NCBI GenBank assembly: GCA_036985955.1
Contig: BTQQ01000005.1
Coordinates: 1 to 26,286, forward strand
DNA: 26,286 bases
Direction of reading: 5' to 3'
From: JAUZQZ01 sp036985955
Lineage (GTDB): Bacteria; Pseudomonadota; Zetaproteobacteria; Mariprofundales; Mariprofundaceae
Notes under the pieces: model-generated
Seen by the model: only the letters and a program-made list of their open reading frames with translations
The model's database searches: none
Told to the model about the DNA's origin: nothing
Translations under genes and position numbers: made by a program
Shown: positions 15,163 to 22,242 of the stretch, piece by piece
How positions within the stretch are numbered: position 1 is the first letter of the stretch
Layout: the number at the start of each line of letters is the position of its first letter

Positions 15163-16428
15163 ATGACCGTGTTTCCTATTCATGAAACGCAAATTCAGAA
15201 TGGCCCGCTGTTGATTACGCATGCCATGCCAGACACGCAGACGGTATCCATAGGAATTTTTCTGAATGTTGGCAGCCGCGACGAAAGTGATGCACAAGCG
15301 GGTATCGCACATGCGCTGGAACATATGTTGTTCAAGGGAACCCGCGAGCATGATGTTCACAAGTTGAGTGAACTGCTGGATGAACTTGGTGGCACAGCCA
15401 ATGCATTTACCGCCCGCGAACACACCTGTTTCCACATGCGTGTATTGCGCGAGGATTGGCAAAAAGCGGTGTCCGTGCTGTGTTCAATGGTGCTTACACC
15501 AACATTGCCGGAAGATGAATGGCGGCGGGAGCGCGAGGTTATTTTTTCTGAAATGGCCATGGCGGAAGATGTGCCGGAGGACTGGGTGTTTGACCGGCAT
15601 GTTGAAGCATTGTTTCCCGGTCAGGCTATGGGACGGCCTATTCTGGGCACCCGCGAAACACTTTCGAACCTTGGCAGAAACGAGCTTCGCACTTTTCTTG
15701 AGAGCCGATATCGCCCGCCCCGTATGCTGATTACCGCCGCGGGATGCGTGAAGCATGCGGCATTGCTGGAGCATTTGAATCACTATCACTGGCCACAGGC
15801 AAGTCAGAACATGGAACGTGAAATGCCGCGTATGAATGACGGTGTTCAGAAGCTGGAACGTGACGATGAGCAGGCGCATGTCGTGTGTTCCTTTCCCGGC
15901 ATTGCGTCGGCATCGGATGAACGGCCTGTTGCGTGGCTGGCTAATCAGATGCTGGGCGGAGGCATGAGTTCACGGTTATTTCGTGAAGTGCGCGAGAAGC
16001 GTGGCTTGGCCTATGGCATTGGTTCACACCTCTCCAGTCTGAGTGATACGGGAACCTGGACCATCAGTGCCAGCACCGACCCTGACCGGCTGGGAGAGTG
16101 CACGCGCGTGATCCGGGAAGTTTTTAGCTCATTTTGTGATGTGCTGAATCCCCTGGATTTGCGGCGAGCCAAACGGCAACTGGAGGTTTCGATGCGCATG
16201 GGTATGGATTCCACGGATGCTAATATGCTGCATCTGGGTGCGCGTTTTGATGAGGAATCGATACAGCCGCAAGACGAATGGGTGGAGCGTGTGCAACAGG
16301 TTGAGCTCGAAACGCTTGGTGCATGGGTAGAAGCCCACCTCGGTGCACCAGCCTTGTGGAGCTTCAGTGGTTCCGATAAAGCCCTGAGTTCCCTGCCGGA
16401 GGATTTGCAGGCAGGTTTGCAGGCATAG
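15163..16428 (+). CDS. M16-family zinc metallopeptidase
   Basis: This 421-aa protein is an inverzincin peptidase of the pitrilysin/processing-peptidase family. The zinc motif HxxEH is HALEH at 50-54, with the third ligand probably Glu130 in REVIFSEMAMAED. The C-terminal half has LFREVREKRGLAYGIGSHLSS, which carries the Arg and Tyr that complete the active site. It is a single-chain active type (YmxG/PqqL-like) of the usual length. The substrate is unknown. Its place directly after pnp matches many genomes. GGGGGGAA lies just upstream of the ATG and immediately after the pnp terminator. No signal peptide is seen, so it is probably cytoplasmic. Confidence 0.93.
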   Translation: MTVFPIHETQIQNGPLLITHAMPDTQTVSIGIFLNVGSRDESDAQAGIAHALEHMLFKGTREHDVHKLSELLDELGGTANAFTAREHTCFHMRVLREDWQKAVSVLCSMVLTPTLPEDEWRREREVIFSEMAMAEDVPEDWVFDRHVEALFPGQAMGRPILGTRETLSNLGRNELRTFLESRYRPPRMLITAAGCVKHAALLEHLNHYHWPQASQNMEREMPRMNDGVQKLERDDEQAHVVCSFPGIASASDERPVAWLANQMLGGGMSSRLFREVREKRGLAYGIGSHLSSLSDTGTWTISASTDPDRLGECTRVIREVFSSFCDVLNPLDLRRAKRQLEVSMRMGMDSTDANMLHLGARFDEESIQPQDEWVERVQQVELETLGAWVEAHLGAPALWSFSGSDKALSSLPEDLQAGLQA

Positions 16429-16460
16429 GGCTGCGTGGTTACAGTGCCGCTACTGTGGCT

Positions 16461-17207
16461 ATGAAATTGTGGAATTGCCTGAAAGAAGATGTCGCCAGCG
16501 CCTTTGACCGTGACCCGGCTGCTCGTTCAACGCTGGAGGTTGTTACAGCCTATCCCGGCCTGCATGCGATCTGGATGTTTCGCATGGCCCATTGGCTGTG
16601 GGTGCACCGGTTACGCTTGCCGGGGCGGCTTTTATCGCATCTTACCCGCTGGCTAACCGGTATCGAAATCCATCCGGGCGCCACCATTGGCCGGCGTTTT
16701 TTTATTGATCATGGTATGGGCGTGGTCATCGGTGAAACAACCGAAATCGGTGATGATGTGACGTTGTATCACGGCGTAACGCTGGGCGGTACGACATGGC
16801 AGAAGAAGAAGCGCCATCCCACGCTGGAAGACGGTGTCATTATTGGCGCGGGCGCCAAGGTGCTGGGCGCGATTACCATTGGCGAACAGTCCCGGATCGG
16901 GGCCAATTCGGTGGTATTGCAGGATGTGCCCGCGCATTCCACGGTGATCGGCATCCCCGGCATGATCGTCGGTACGACCGAAACCATCATTGAGGGCGGT
17001 AAAATCAATCTGGACCATCATCTTATGCCAAACCCGGTAGCGGAGGCGCTGCGGCATGTATTGAAACTGGTTGACGATGTGAATGAACGCATTGACGAAA
17101 TCCATCCCGAAGCCAGGAAAAAGAAGGGTCATATGCAGGATGTTGAAAAGGATATGAAAAAGGAACATTCAGACCTGGACCGCTTTCTCGGTGGCGGGGG
17201 TATTTGA
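16461..17207 (+). CDS. cysE: Serine O-acetyltransferase CysE
   Basis: The 248-aa enzyme makes O-acetylserine from serine and acetyl-CoA, the committed step of cysteine synthesis. After an N-terminal helical part (ending near WLTGIEIHPGATIG) comes a left-handed hexapeptide-repeat beta-helix with FIDHGMGVVIGET, DDVTLYHGVTLGGT, KKRHPTLEDGVIIGAGAKVLG and SVVLQDVPAHSTVIGIPG. The family's catalytic Asp/His region lies within IDHGMG. It is shorter at the N-terminus than the E. coli enzyme and has a charged C-terminal tail (KKKGHMQDVEKDMKKEH). The start may instead be the GTG at 16455, as neither has a clear ribosome binding site. It sits upstream of iscR, linking cysteine supply to Fe-S assembly. 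Confidence 0.95.
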   Translation: MKLWNCLKEDVASAFDRDPAARSTLEVVTAYPGLHAIWMFRMAHWLWVHRLRLPGRLLSHLTRWLTGIEIHPGATIGRRFFIDHGMGVVIGETTEIGDDVTLYHGVTLGGTTWQKKKRHPTLEDGVIIGAGAKVLGAITIGEQSRIGANSVVLQDVPAHSTVIGIPGMIVGTTETIIEGGKINLDHHLMPNPVAEALRHVLKLVDDVNERIDEIHPEARKKKGHMQDVEKDMKKEHSDLDRFLGGGGI

Positions 17208-17226
17208 TTTTTCGCACTCCCTATTA

Positions 17227-17251
17227 ATACTTGACTAAAATAGTCAAGTAT
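17227..17251. promoter_or_regulatory. Type 1 IscR binding site overlapping the iscR promoter
   Basis: ATACTTGACTA-aaa-TAGTCAAGTAT is a perfect dyad with 11-base arms around AAA. It fits every position of the E. coli type 1 IscR consensus (ATASYYGACTRWWW half and its mirror). It covers the -35 box of the iscR promoter, so holo-[2Fe-2S] IscR would block RNA polymerase. This predicts classic autorepression relieved by Fe-S shortage. Confidence 0.88.
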
Positions 17252-17258
17252 ATAGAAT
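17231..17258 (+). promoter_or_regulatory. iscR operon promoter
   Basis: TTGACT (17231-17236) and TAGAAT (17253-17258) are separated by 16 bases and each matches the sigma-70 consensus at five of six positions. The predicted transcript would have a leader of about 45 bases before the iscR ATG. The IscR site covers the -35 box and the spacer. Confidence 0.8.
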
Positions 17259-17312
17259 ACCCCCTGTCATTACTCAGGTATTATTTTTAAAGAGCTTGTA
17301 AAGGGAGCGTGT

Positions 17313-17819
17313 ATGCGTTTAACGAGTAAGGGTCGTTATGCGGTGTCAGCCATGGTGGATTTGACCAAACATCAGTATGGCGGGCCGGTCAATCTGGCGG
17401 CAATTTCCGAGCGTCAGTTTATATCACTGTCGTATCTTGAGCAGCTTTTCCGGCGTTTGCGTGAAAGTGGGCTGGTGAAGAGTGTGCGTGGTCCCGGCGG
17501 CGGATATTTACTGAACAGGGAACCTTCGGAGATTTCCGTAGCCGAGACGATTCGTGCCGTGGACGAACAGATTCGGGCCACGCTTTGCGTCAATGCCCTG
17601 CGGGGTTGTCATCGCGGCCACCGTTGCGATACCCACGAATTATGGGACTCTCTGGGCCAGCATATCTACCGATTCCTGGATGTGGTGACGCTGGAGGATG
17701 TGTGTGAGAAACGCGTACATCTGGATACGGTGGAACTTGCGCCCGTGGATCATTATCTACAGGCTGAAACCCCGGAATCGGGAGTCGTGATGCATGAGCG
17801 TGCTGCGACGGTATCTTGA
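17313..17819 (+). CDS. iscR: Fe-S cluster regulator IscR (Rrf2 family)
   Basis: The 168-aa protein is an Rrf2-type winged-helix regulator. The DNA-binding part starts MRLTSKGRYAVSAMVDL and has SLSYLEQLFRRLRESGLVKSVRGPGGGY at about 39-65. The [2Fe-2S] ligands are Cys92, Cys99, Cys105 and His108. The first two cysteines are six residues apart rather than the five seen in E. coli. Holo-IscR represses the isc genes. The operator in front of this gene fits that model. The start has AAAGGGAG about seven bases before the ATG. The 3' end overlaps the cysteine desulfurase gene by 26 bases, so the two are translated together. There is a C-terminal extension of about 25 residues after LEDVCEKRV. Confidence 0.95.
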   Translation: MRLTSKGRYAVSAMVDLTKHQYGGPVNLAAISERQFISLSYLEQLFRRLRESGLVKSVRGPGGGYLLNREPSEISVAETIRAVDEQIRATLCVNALRGCHRGHRCDTHELWDSLGQHIYRFLDVVTLEDVCEKRVHLDTVELAPVDHYLQAETPESGVVMHERAATVS

Positions 17820-18930
17820 CCATAACGCTACCTGTCCACCGCTAGACTCGGTGCTGGCAGCCATGGACAAGGCTGCCATACATGCTTTCGGTAACCCTTC
17901 CAGCCTGCATTGGGCGGGACGTGCCGCCCGGCAGGTTCTGGATGACGCACGCGAGGAATTGGCCGCATTTATCGGTGCGGAGAGTGGCTCAATCGTGTTT
18001 ACTTCCGGCGGCACCGAGGCTAACAACCTGGCCATTCATGGCTGGTGTTCGGCGCAAAAGCCGGGACGTGTGATTACATCAGCCATTGAACATCCATCCG
18101 TATTACGCCCGCTGGAATACCTGGAAACAGCAGGTTGGGAAGTCATACGCCTGCGTCCGGATAAAAATGGTGTGGTGTGCGCCGAAGATGTGGCGGCACA
18201 CATGGATGATCGCACGCGGCTGGTGGCCTTGATGGCCGCCAACAATGAAACAGGTGCGATTCAGCCAGTGGCGGAAGTGGGCGCTATTTGCCGGGAGCAT
18301 GGAACGGCCTTTCTGGTGGATGCGGTCCAGGCTCTGGGTAAAACAGACATTGATGTTCGCGAATGGAATGCCGACTTTGTTTCTCTTTCCGCACACAAGA
18401 TTGGTGGTCCCAGAGGCGTTGGCGCACTGATGATCCGGCGGGGCCTTAAAATCAATGAGCTGGCACCCGGCGGTGGCCAGGAGCGCAAACGGCGATCGGG
18501 CACGGAGAATGTTCCCGGGATTGTGGGGTTTGCCGTCGCCTTGGGACAAATCAATTTTGTGGCATTAAAGCCGTTACGGGATGAATTTGAGCAGAAACTG
18601 CATGAACGCTTGCCGGACGCGACGGTGTTTTCTGAAAATGTATTGCGCACTCCGAACACCAGCATGTTCTGTGTGCCCGGTATGGAAGGGGAGACGCTGC
18701 TGATGCAACTGGATCTGGCGGGATTTGCTGTTGCTTCGGGTTCCGCCTGCTCCTCCGGGGAACGGGAGCCATCACATGTATTGTTGGCTATGGGAACGAC
18801 GCATGAACAGTCCCGCAGTAGTCTCCGTGTCAGTTTTGGTCCGTCCAGTACCATGGAAGATGGGGTTGCGCTGGTGGATGCGCTGGTTCGTATCCGCGAA
18901 CGGCTGATGTCCATGGCGGGTGCGGCATGA
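17794..18930 (+). CDS. Cysteine desulfurase (IscS/NifS type)
   Basis: This 378-aa PLP enzyme removes sulfur from cysteine as a persulfide for Fe-S clusters and other sulfur transfers. It begins with RRYLDHNAT. The PLP-related residues are His100 (SAIEHPSVL), Asp176 and Lys202 (SLSAHKIGGPRG). The catalytic cysteine is Cys319 in GSACSSGEREPSHVL, typical of group I enzymes. It is somewhat shorter than E. coli IscS and could equally be called NifS-like. The ATG at 17794 lies inside the iscR 3' end and has GGGAG upstream. An IscA-type carrier follows. No iscU scaffold gene is found next to it, which is unusual for an iscR-led operon. Confidence 0.93.
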   Translation: MSVLRRYLDHNATCPPLDSVLAAMDKAAIHAFGNPSSLHWAGRAARQVLDDAREELAAFIGAESGSIVFTSGGTEANNLAIHGWCSAQKPGRVITSAIEHPSVLRPLEYLETAGWEVIRLRPDKNGVVCAEDVAAHMDDRTRLVALMAANNETGAIQPVAEVGAICREHGTAFLVDAVQALGKTDIDVREWNADFVSLSAHKIGGPRGVGALMIRRGLKINELAPGGGQERKRRSGTENVPGIVGFAVALGQINFVALKPLRDEFEQKLHERLPDATVFSENVLRTPNTSMFCVPGMEGETLLMQLDLAGFAVASGSACSSGEREPSHVLLAMGTTHEQSRSSLRVSFGPSSTMEDGVALVDALVRIRERLMSMAGAA

Positions 18931-18946
18931 TATTTACGGAGTAGGT

Positions 18947-19291
18947 ATGAGCAAAAAGGCAGTTCGCCCCGATATTCAGCTGACAGACGCAGCAATTGCA
19001 CGGATGCGTGAACAGAGCCTGAAACAGGGCTGCACCGGAATTCGTTTGTCCGTGAAAGAGGCCGGGTGTTCCGGGATGGAATATGTGGTGGATTTCTTTG
19101 ATACGCCGAAGACCGGCGATTTCGTGTTGCCGTTTGATGGTTTTTCGTTGTATGTGGATGCCGGATCCTATGAGAAGGCATTGAAGGGATTAACCGTGGA
19201 TTTTCAGCAGGATGCTCTGTCGTCGGGCTTTGTGTTCATCAATCCGAATAAAAAAGGCGAATGTGGTTGCGGGGTTTCCTTCAGCGTGTGA
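18947..19291 (+). CDS. IscA/ErpA-type Fe-S carrier (HesB family)
   Basis: The 114-aa protein is an A-type Fe-S carrier that delivers clusters to apoproteins. The three family cysteines are present: Cys41 in VKEAGCSGMEY, and Cys106 and Cys108 in NPNKKGECGCGVSF. The ATG at 18947 has GGAG seven bases upstream and gives the usual length. A nine-codon upstream extension is open but overlaps the desulfurase gene. It is 16 bases after the desulfurase stop and clearly belongs to the iscR operon. IscA, SufA and ErpA cannot be told apart by eye. The position favours IscA. Confidence 0.93.
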   Translation: MSKKAVRPDIQLTDAAIARMREQSLKQGCTGIRLSVKEAGCSGMEYVVDFFDTPKTGDFVLPFDGFSLYVDAGSYEKALKGLTVDFQQDALSSGFVFINPNKKGECGCGVSFSV

Positions 19292-19346
19292 TACGCTTGC
19301 CGTGTGGCTGTCTCCACAGTTAACATGCCAACCTTCGGGAGGAACC

Positions 19347-19883
19347 ATGAACTTCGTACTGTTATCTATATCGGGACACGATCGGCCCGGCATTGTCCGC
19401 GATGTTTCCGAAGCGTTGCTGGATGTAAATGCCAATATCAACGATTCTTCCATGACGGCACTGCGTGGCCGTTTTACCATGATGTTGATCGTATCTTTAC
19501 CTGAAGACGTCAAGCTTGGCGAATTGAAAGCCACGCTTGCAGATTTGGAGCAACGGACGGGTTTGAGCGTTCAGTCCCAGCCTGTCACCGATGACGAAGC
19601 ACGCCATATGCCGCCGGAGCCGGACCATGTGGTGACCGTCAGCGGTGCGGACAAACCGGGCATCGTGCATGCTGTTACAGATTGTCTCGCAGGATTGGAT
19701 ATATCTGTTGTGGATCTCTCGACCCGCCTTGGTGAGAGGGGAGAAGAGAAGCCCGTTTACATGATGGCGTTGGAGGTTGCTGTTGGCGATCAGGTTGAAG
19801 CTATGCGCCAGCAACTGGCTGAAGTGTCCGGACATTTACAGGTTGATATCGAGATTCATCCGATGGAGTCAGAGATACTCTAA
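19347..19883 (+). CDS. Tandem ACT-domain protein, GcvR-like
   Basis: The 178-aa protein consists of two ACT domains and no DNA-binding part. The first has LSISGHDRPGIVRDVSEALL and the second VSGADKPGIVHAVTDCLA, both with the amino-acid-binding D-[RK]-PGIV turn. E. coli GcvR has this build and holds the activator GcvA in an inactive state, depending on glycine. No GcvA or glycine cleavage genes are in this window, so the ligand and partner are unknown. The ATG at 19347 has GGGAGGAA just upstream. The def start codon follows its stop codon with no gap (TAAATG), which implies coupling. Confidence 0.85.
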   Translation: MNFVLLSISGHDRPGIVRDVSEALLDVNANINDSSMTALRGRFTMMLIVSLPEDVKLGELKATLADLEQRTGLSVQSQPVTDDEARHMPPEPDHVVTVSGADKPGIVHAVTDCLAGLDISVVDLSTRLGERGEEKPVYMMALEVAVGDQVEAMRQQLAEVSGHLQVDIEIHPMESEIL

Positions 19884-20393
19884 ATGGCCCGCCAGCGGAA
19901 AGTCCGCTCGATTATCGTTTTACCCGATGCGCGGTTGCGGCAAGTCTCGCAAGCCGTTACTACGTTTGATCAACACCTGGTCGAACAGTTTGCCGATATG
20001 GAGACCGCCATGCGTTCCGGGCCAGGCGGTGTTGGTATTGCCGCACCTCAATTGGGCGACAACCGGCGTATGGTGGTTGTTGATTGCACTGTAGCCAGAC
20101 ATTCCTGTCGCAACCACGGGCTTCTTCACCTTGTGAATCCGGGAATCATCGAACATTCAGATGACGAAATTTTGGGGCGGGAAGGCTGCCTTTCCGTACC
20201 GGACTGGGTTGGCATGGTGTCGCGGGCCAGAATGATTCACCTGAAATACCAGGACATGCAAGGTAAGACACACGAGATGGAAGCATCCGGTTTTGAGGCT
20301 CGTGTGATTCAGCATGAGGTGGATCACCTCGACGGTATCCTGTTTATCGACCGGGTGGTGTCCACGCATGATCTCGTCCGGCGTATGGAATAG
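19884..20393 (+). CDS. def: Peptide deformylase
   Basis: The 169-aa enzyme removes the formyl group from the N-terminal methionine of new proteins. All three family motifs are present: GVGIAAPQ (49-56), EGCLS (100-104, metal ligand Cys102) and HEVDH (144-148, metal ligands His144 and His148, catalytic Glu145). Its length is normal. It is not next to fmt, the usual neighbour, but lies between the ACT protein and the DUF1538 genes, with its start touching the previous stop. It could be a second copy, which cannot be judged from this window. Confidence 0.96.
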   Translation: MARQRKVRSIIVLPDARLRQVSQAVTTFDQHLVEQFADMETAMRSGPGGVGIAAPQLGDNRRMVVVDCTVARHSCRNHGLLHLVNPGIIEHSDDEILGREGCLSVPDWVGMVSRARMIHLKYQDMQGKTHEMEASGFEARVIQHEVDHLDGILFIDRVVSTHDLVRRME

Positions 20394-20414
20394 GCCGGGC
20401 TAAGCGCTGCTTCA

Positions 20415-21140
20415 ATGAAATTGTTGATTCGGCTGGTCAGCCAGCGATTTTCCGAGGTCTTGCGCAGTTTGTGGCCGGTGGTGACGCTCCTCTTTGTTTT
20501 TCAGTGGCTTGTCCTGCAACAGGCCGTTGAACATCCATTGCAGATATTGGCCGGGTTGGGATGGATGGTACTGGGCCTGATGCTGTTCCTTGAAGGGCTT
20601 CGCATGGGGCTGATGCCACTGGCCGAGAATCTCGGAGCCCTGTTGCCGACGCGTTTTCGTCTGGAATTCCTGATGCTGATAGCCTTTTTGCTTGGTTGGG
20701 GTGCAACGCTTGCTGAGCCAGCAATCGCATCACTTGCCTTTGCCGCGCCGCCCGAGGTGGAGGCCATGCCAGGTCATCCACTGAAGAACAGCCTGTTGCC
20801 GCACGCCATTGGCTGCGGCGTCGGCGTGGGCCTGGCGCTTGGCATGTTCAAGATATACAAGCGTCTGCCGCTCTACCGGATTGTTCTCCCGACGCTGGTG
20901 CTGGCTTCTTTTCTTGGCGCCGCGAGTCAATGGCGCGGCACGGGGTATCTGAATGTTGCATGGGATGCCGGCGCCGTGACCACGGGGCCGGTGACCGTTC
21001 CCATTATCCTGGCGCTTGGGCTGGGTCTTTCGCAGGTCATGCCCGGCGAAGGTCGTTCCGGGCTGGAAGGTTTCGGGCTGGTTACGCTGGCCAGTCTGTG
21101 GCCGATTATCATGGTTATGCTGCTGGGGTTGTCTATATGA
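20415..21140 (+). CDS. DUF1538 membrane protein, first copy
   Basis: The 241-aa protein has about six to seven membrane helices and belongs to DUF1538, putative transporters of unknown substrate. Signature segments are FLEGLRMGLMPL (58-69), GWGATLAEPA (94-103) and AWDAGAVTTGPVTVP (182-196). The next gene has the same three segments in the same order, so the two arose by duplication and probably form a heterodimer equivalent to the two-domain single-chain members. The stop overlaps the next start as ATGA. The ATG is 21 bases after def and has no strong Shine-Dalgarno sequence. Confidence 0.88.
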   Translation: MKLLIRLVSQRFSEVLRSLWPVVTLLFVFQWLVLQQAVEHPLQILAGLGWMVLGLMLFLEGLRMGLMPLAENLGALLPTRFRLEFLMLIAFLLGWGATLAEPAIASLAFAAPPEVEAMPGHPLKNSLLPHAIGCGVGVGLALGMFKIYKRLPLYRIVLPTLVLASFLGAASQWRGTGYLNVAWDAGAVTTGPVTVPIILALGLGLSQVMPGEGRSGLEGFGLVTLASLWPIIMVMLLGLSI

Positions 21141-21877
21141 CTGCATGGTTGAGTGCGCTGGAAACAGCGGCTGAAGCAATTATACCCCTGGTGCTTGGCA
21201 TGCTGTTCCTGCAACGTGTCATTCTGGGTTCCAGAGCGGGCATTAATTTGCGTATGTTCATTGGTCTGCTGCTGTGTGTAGTGGGATATATGGTTTTTCT
21301 CAAAGGATTAACAACCGGGCTTATGCCTCTGGGTAGTCAGGTAGGGGATCATTTGCTAGCTGCCGCAACCGATCCGTCGGGGCATGTGTCCATCAGCGGA
21401 ACACTGATTATTTTTGCGCTGTTGCTGGGTTATGGTGCCACCATTGCCGAGCCGGCACTGGCTGCCATGGGGATTGAAGTGGAGCAAATCACCAGTGGCG
21501 CCTGCCGCCGTACATGGTTGATTCATACGGTCGGCACGGGTGTGGCTCTGGGCGTGGCGGCGGGGCTTGTCATGACGGTGCTGGGATTGCCCCTGTGGTA
21601 TTTTATTCTGCCTGCCTACAGTTTACTGGCCCTTCTGGGTTGCATGGGGTCGGATCGGTTCAACAATATTGCATGGGACTCAGCAGGAGTGACCACGGGG
21701 CCAATTACCGTTCCGCTGGTGCTGGCTTTGGGGCTGGGCGTAGCGCCCGCACCGCTGCATCAGGCATTTGGTATTCTGGCGCTCGCATCAGCGGGGCCAA
21801 TTTTTACAGTTTCAATCATGGGCGCACTCATTGAGCGGGCCCAATCGCAAGGAGGAGCGCATGTCGCAGAAAAATGA
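21137..21877 (+). CDS. DUF1538 membrane protein, second copy
   Basis: The 246-aa protein has the same layout as its upstream neighbour: FLKGLTTGLMPLG (54-66), GYGATIAEPA (98-107) and AWDSAGVTTGPITVP (179-193) set among hydrophobic helices. The polar residues in these motifs, conserved in both copies, probably line a transport path. The start overlaps the previous stop by four bases. The frame is open about 69 codons upstream, but that part is a shadow of the first copy. Its last 17 bases overlap the P-II gene, so all three genes are translationally linked. The substrate is unknown. Confidence 0.88.
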   Translation: MTAWLSALETAAEAIIPLVLGMLFLQRVILGSRAGINLRMFIGLLLCVVGYMVFLKGLTTGLMPLGSQVGDHLLAAATDPSGHVSISGTLIIFALLLGYGATIAEPALAAMGIEVEQITSGACRRTWLIHTVGTGVALGVAAGLVMTVLGLPLWYFILPAYSLLALLGCMGSDRFNNIAWDSAGVTTGPITVPLVLALGLGVAPAPLHQAFGILALASAGPIFTVSIMGALIERAQSQGGAHVAEK

Positions 21878-22175
21878 ACTTATTATTACGGTGGTACAGC
21901 GTGGTGAGGCGGAGGCCTTGATTGAGGCAGCGGCCAGGGCAGGGGCGACCGGTTCGACCACGGCCTATGGGCGTGGTTCCGGGGTACGGGAAAAGCTGGG
22001 GGTGCTGGGCAGCCTCATCCAGCCGGAGAAAGAGGTCGTGTTCATCGTGGTTCCGGCCAAAATTACGGACAAGGTACTGGATGCCGTCGTGGAAGCTGGC
22101 AAGCTGGAAGAGCCCGGCATGGGGATGGCGATTACCATGCCATTAAGCCGTGTGGTTGGTTTGCATCTGGAGTAG
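21861..22175 (+). CDS. Divergent P-II family signalling protein
   Basis: The 104-aa protein has the P-II fold pattern. The first strand LIITVVQRGEAEALIEAAARAGATG leads to a GRGSG turn (37-41), which aligns with GRQKG of E. coli GlnB. The T-loop region (about 40-55) lacks the uridylylated Tyr51. The B-loop reads GKLEEPGMGMAITMP instead of the canonical GKIGDGKIF, and the C-terminus is RVVGLHLE. It is therefore not a standard GlnB/GlnK. Its ligand and regulation are open. AAGGAGG precedes the ATG, which lies inside the DUF1538 gene. The likely role is gating of the DUF1538 pair, by analogy with GlnK-AmtB. Confidence 0.88.
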   Translation: MSQKNELIITVVQRGEAEALIEAAARAGATGSTTAYGRGSGVREKLGVLGSLIQPEKEVVFIVVPAKITDKVLDAVVEAGKLEEPGMGMAITMPLSRVVGLHLE

Positions 22176-22242
22176 CTGTGCTGTAAATCGGCTTTTCACG
22201 AATATCGCTTGGCTTCGATACGTTAGCCCATAGGATGCGCCC

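Noticed and set aside
18261..19181. A 306-codon open frame antisense to the cysteine desulfurase and carrier genes
   Set aside because: Low-complexity, Ser/Pro/Arg-rich translation typical of an antisense shadow, against two well-supported genes.
21861..22175. A canonical GlnB/GlnK nitrogen regulator
   Set aside because: The uridylylation Tyr51 is missing, the B-loop differs, and there is no amtB or glnA next to it.
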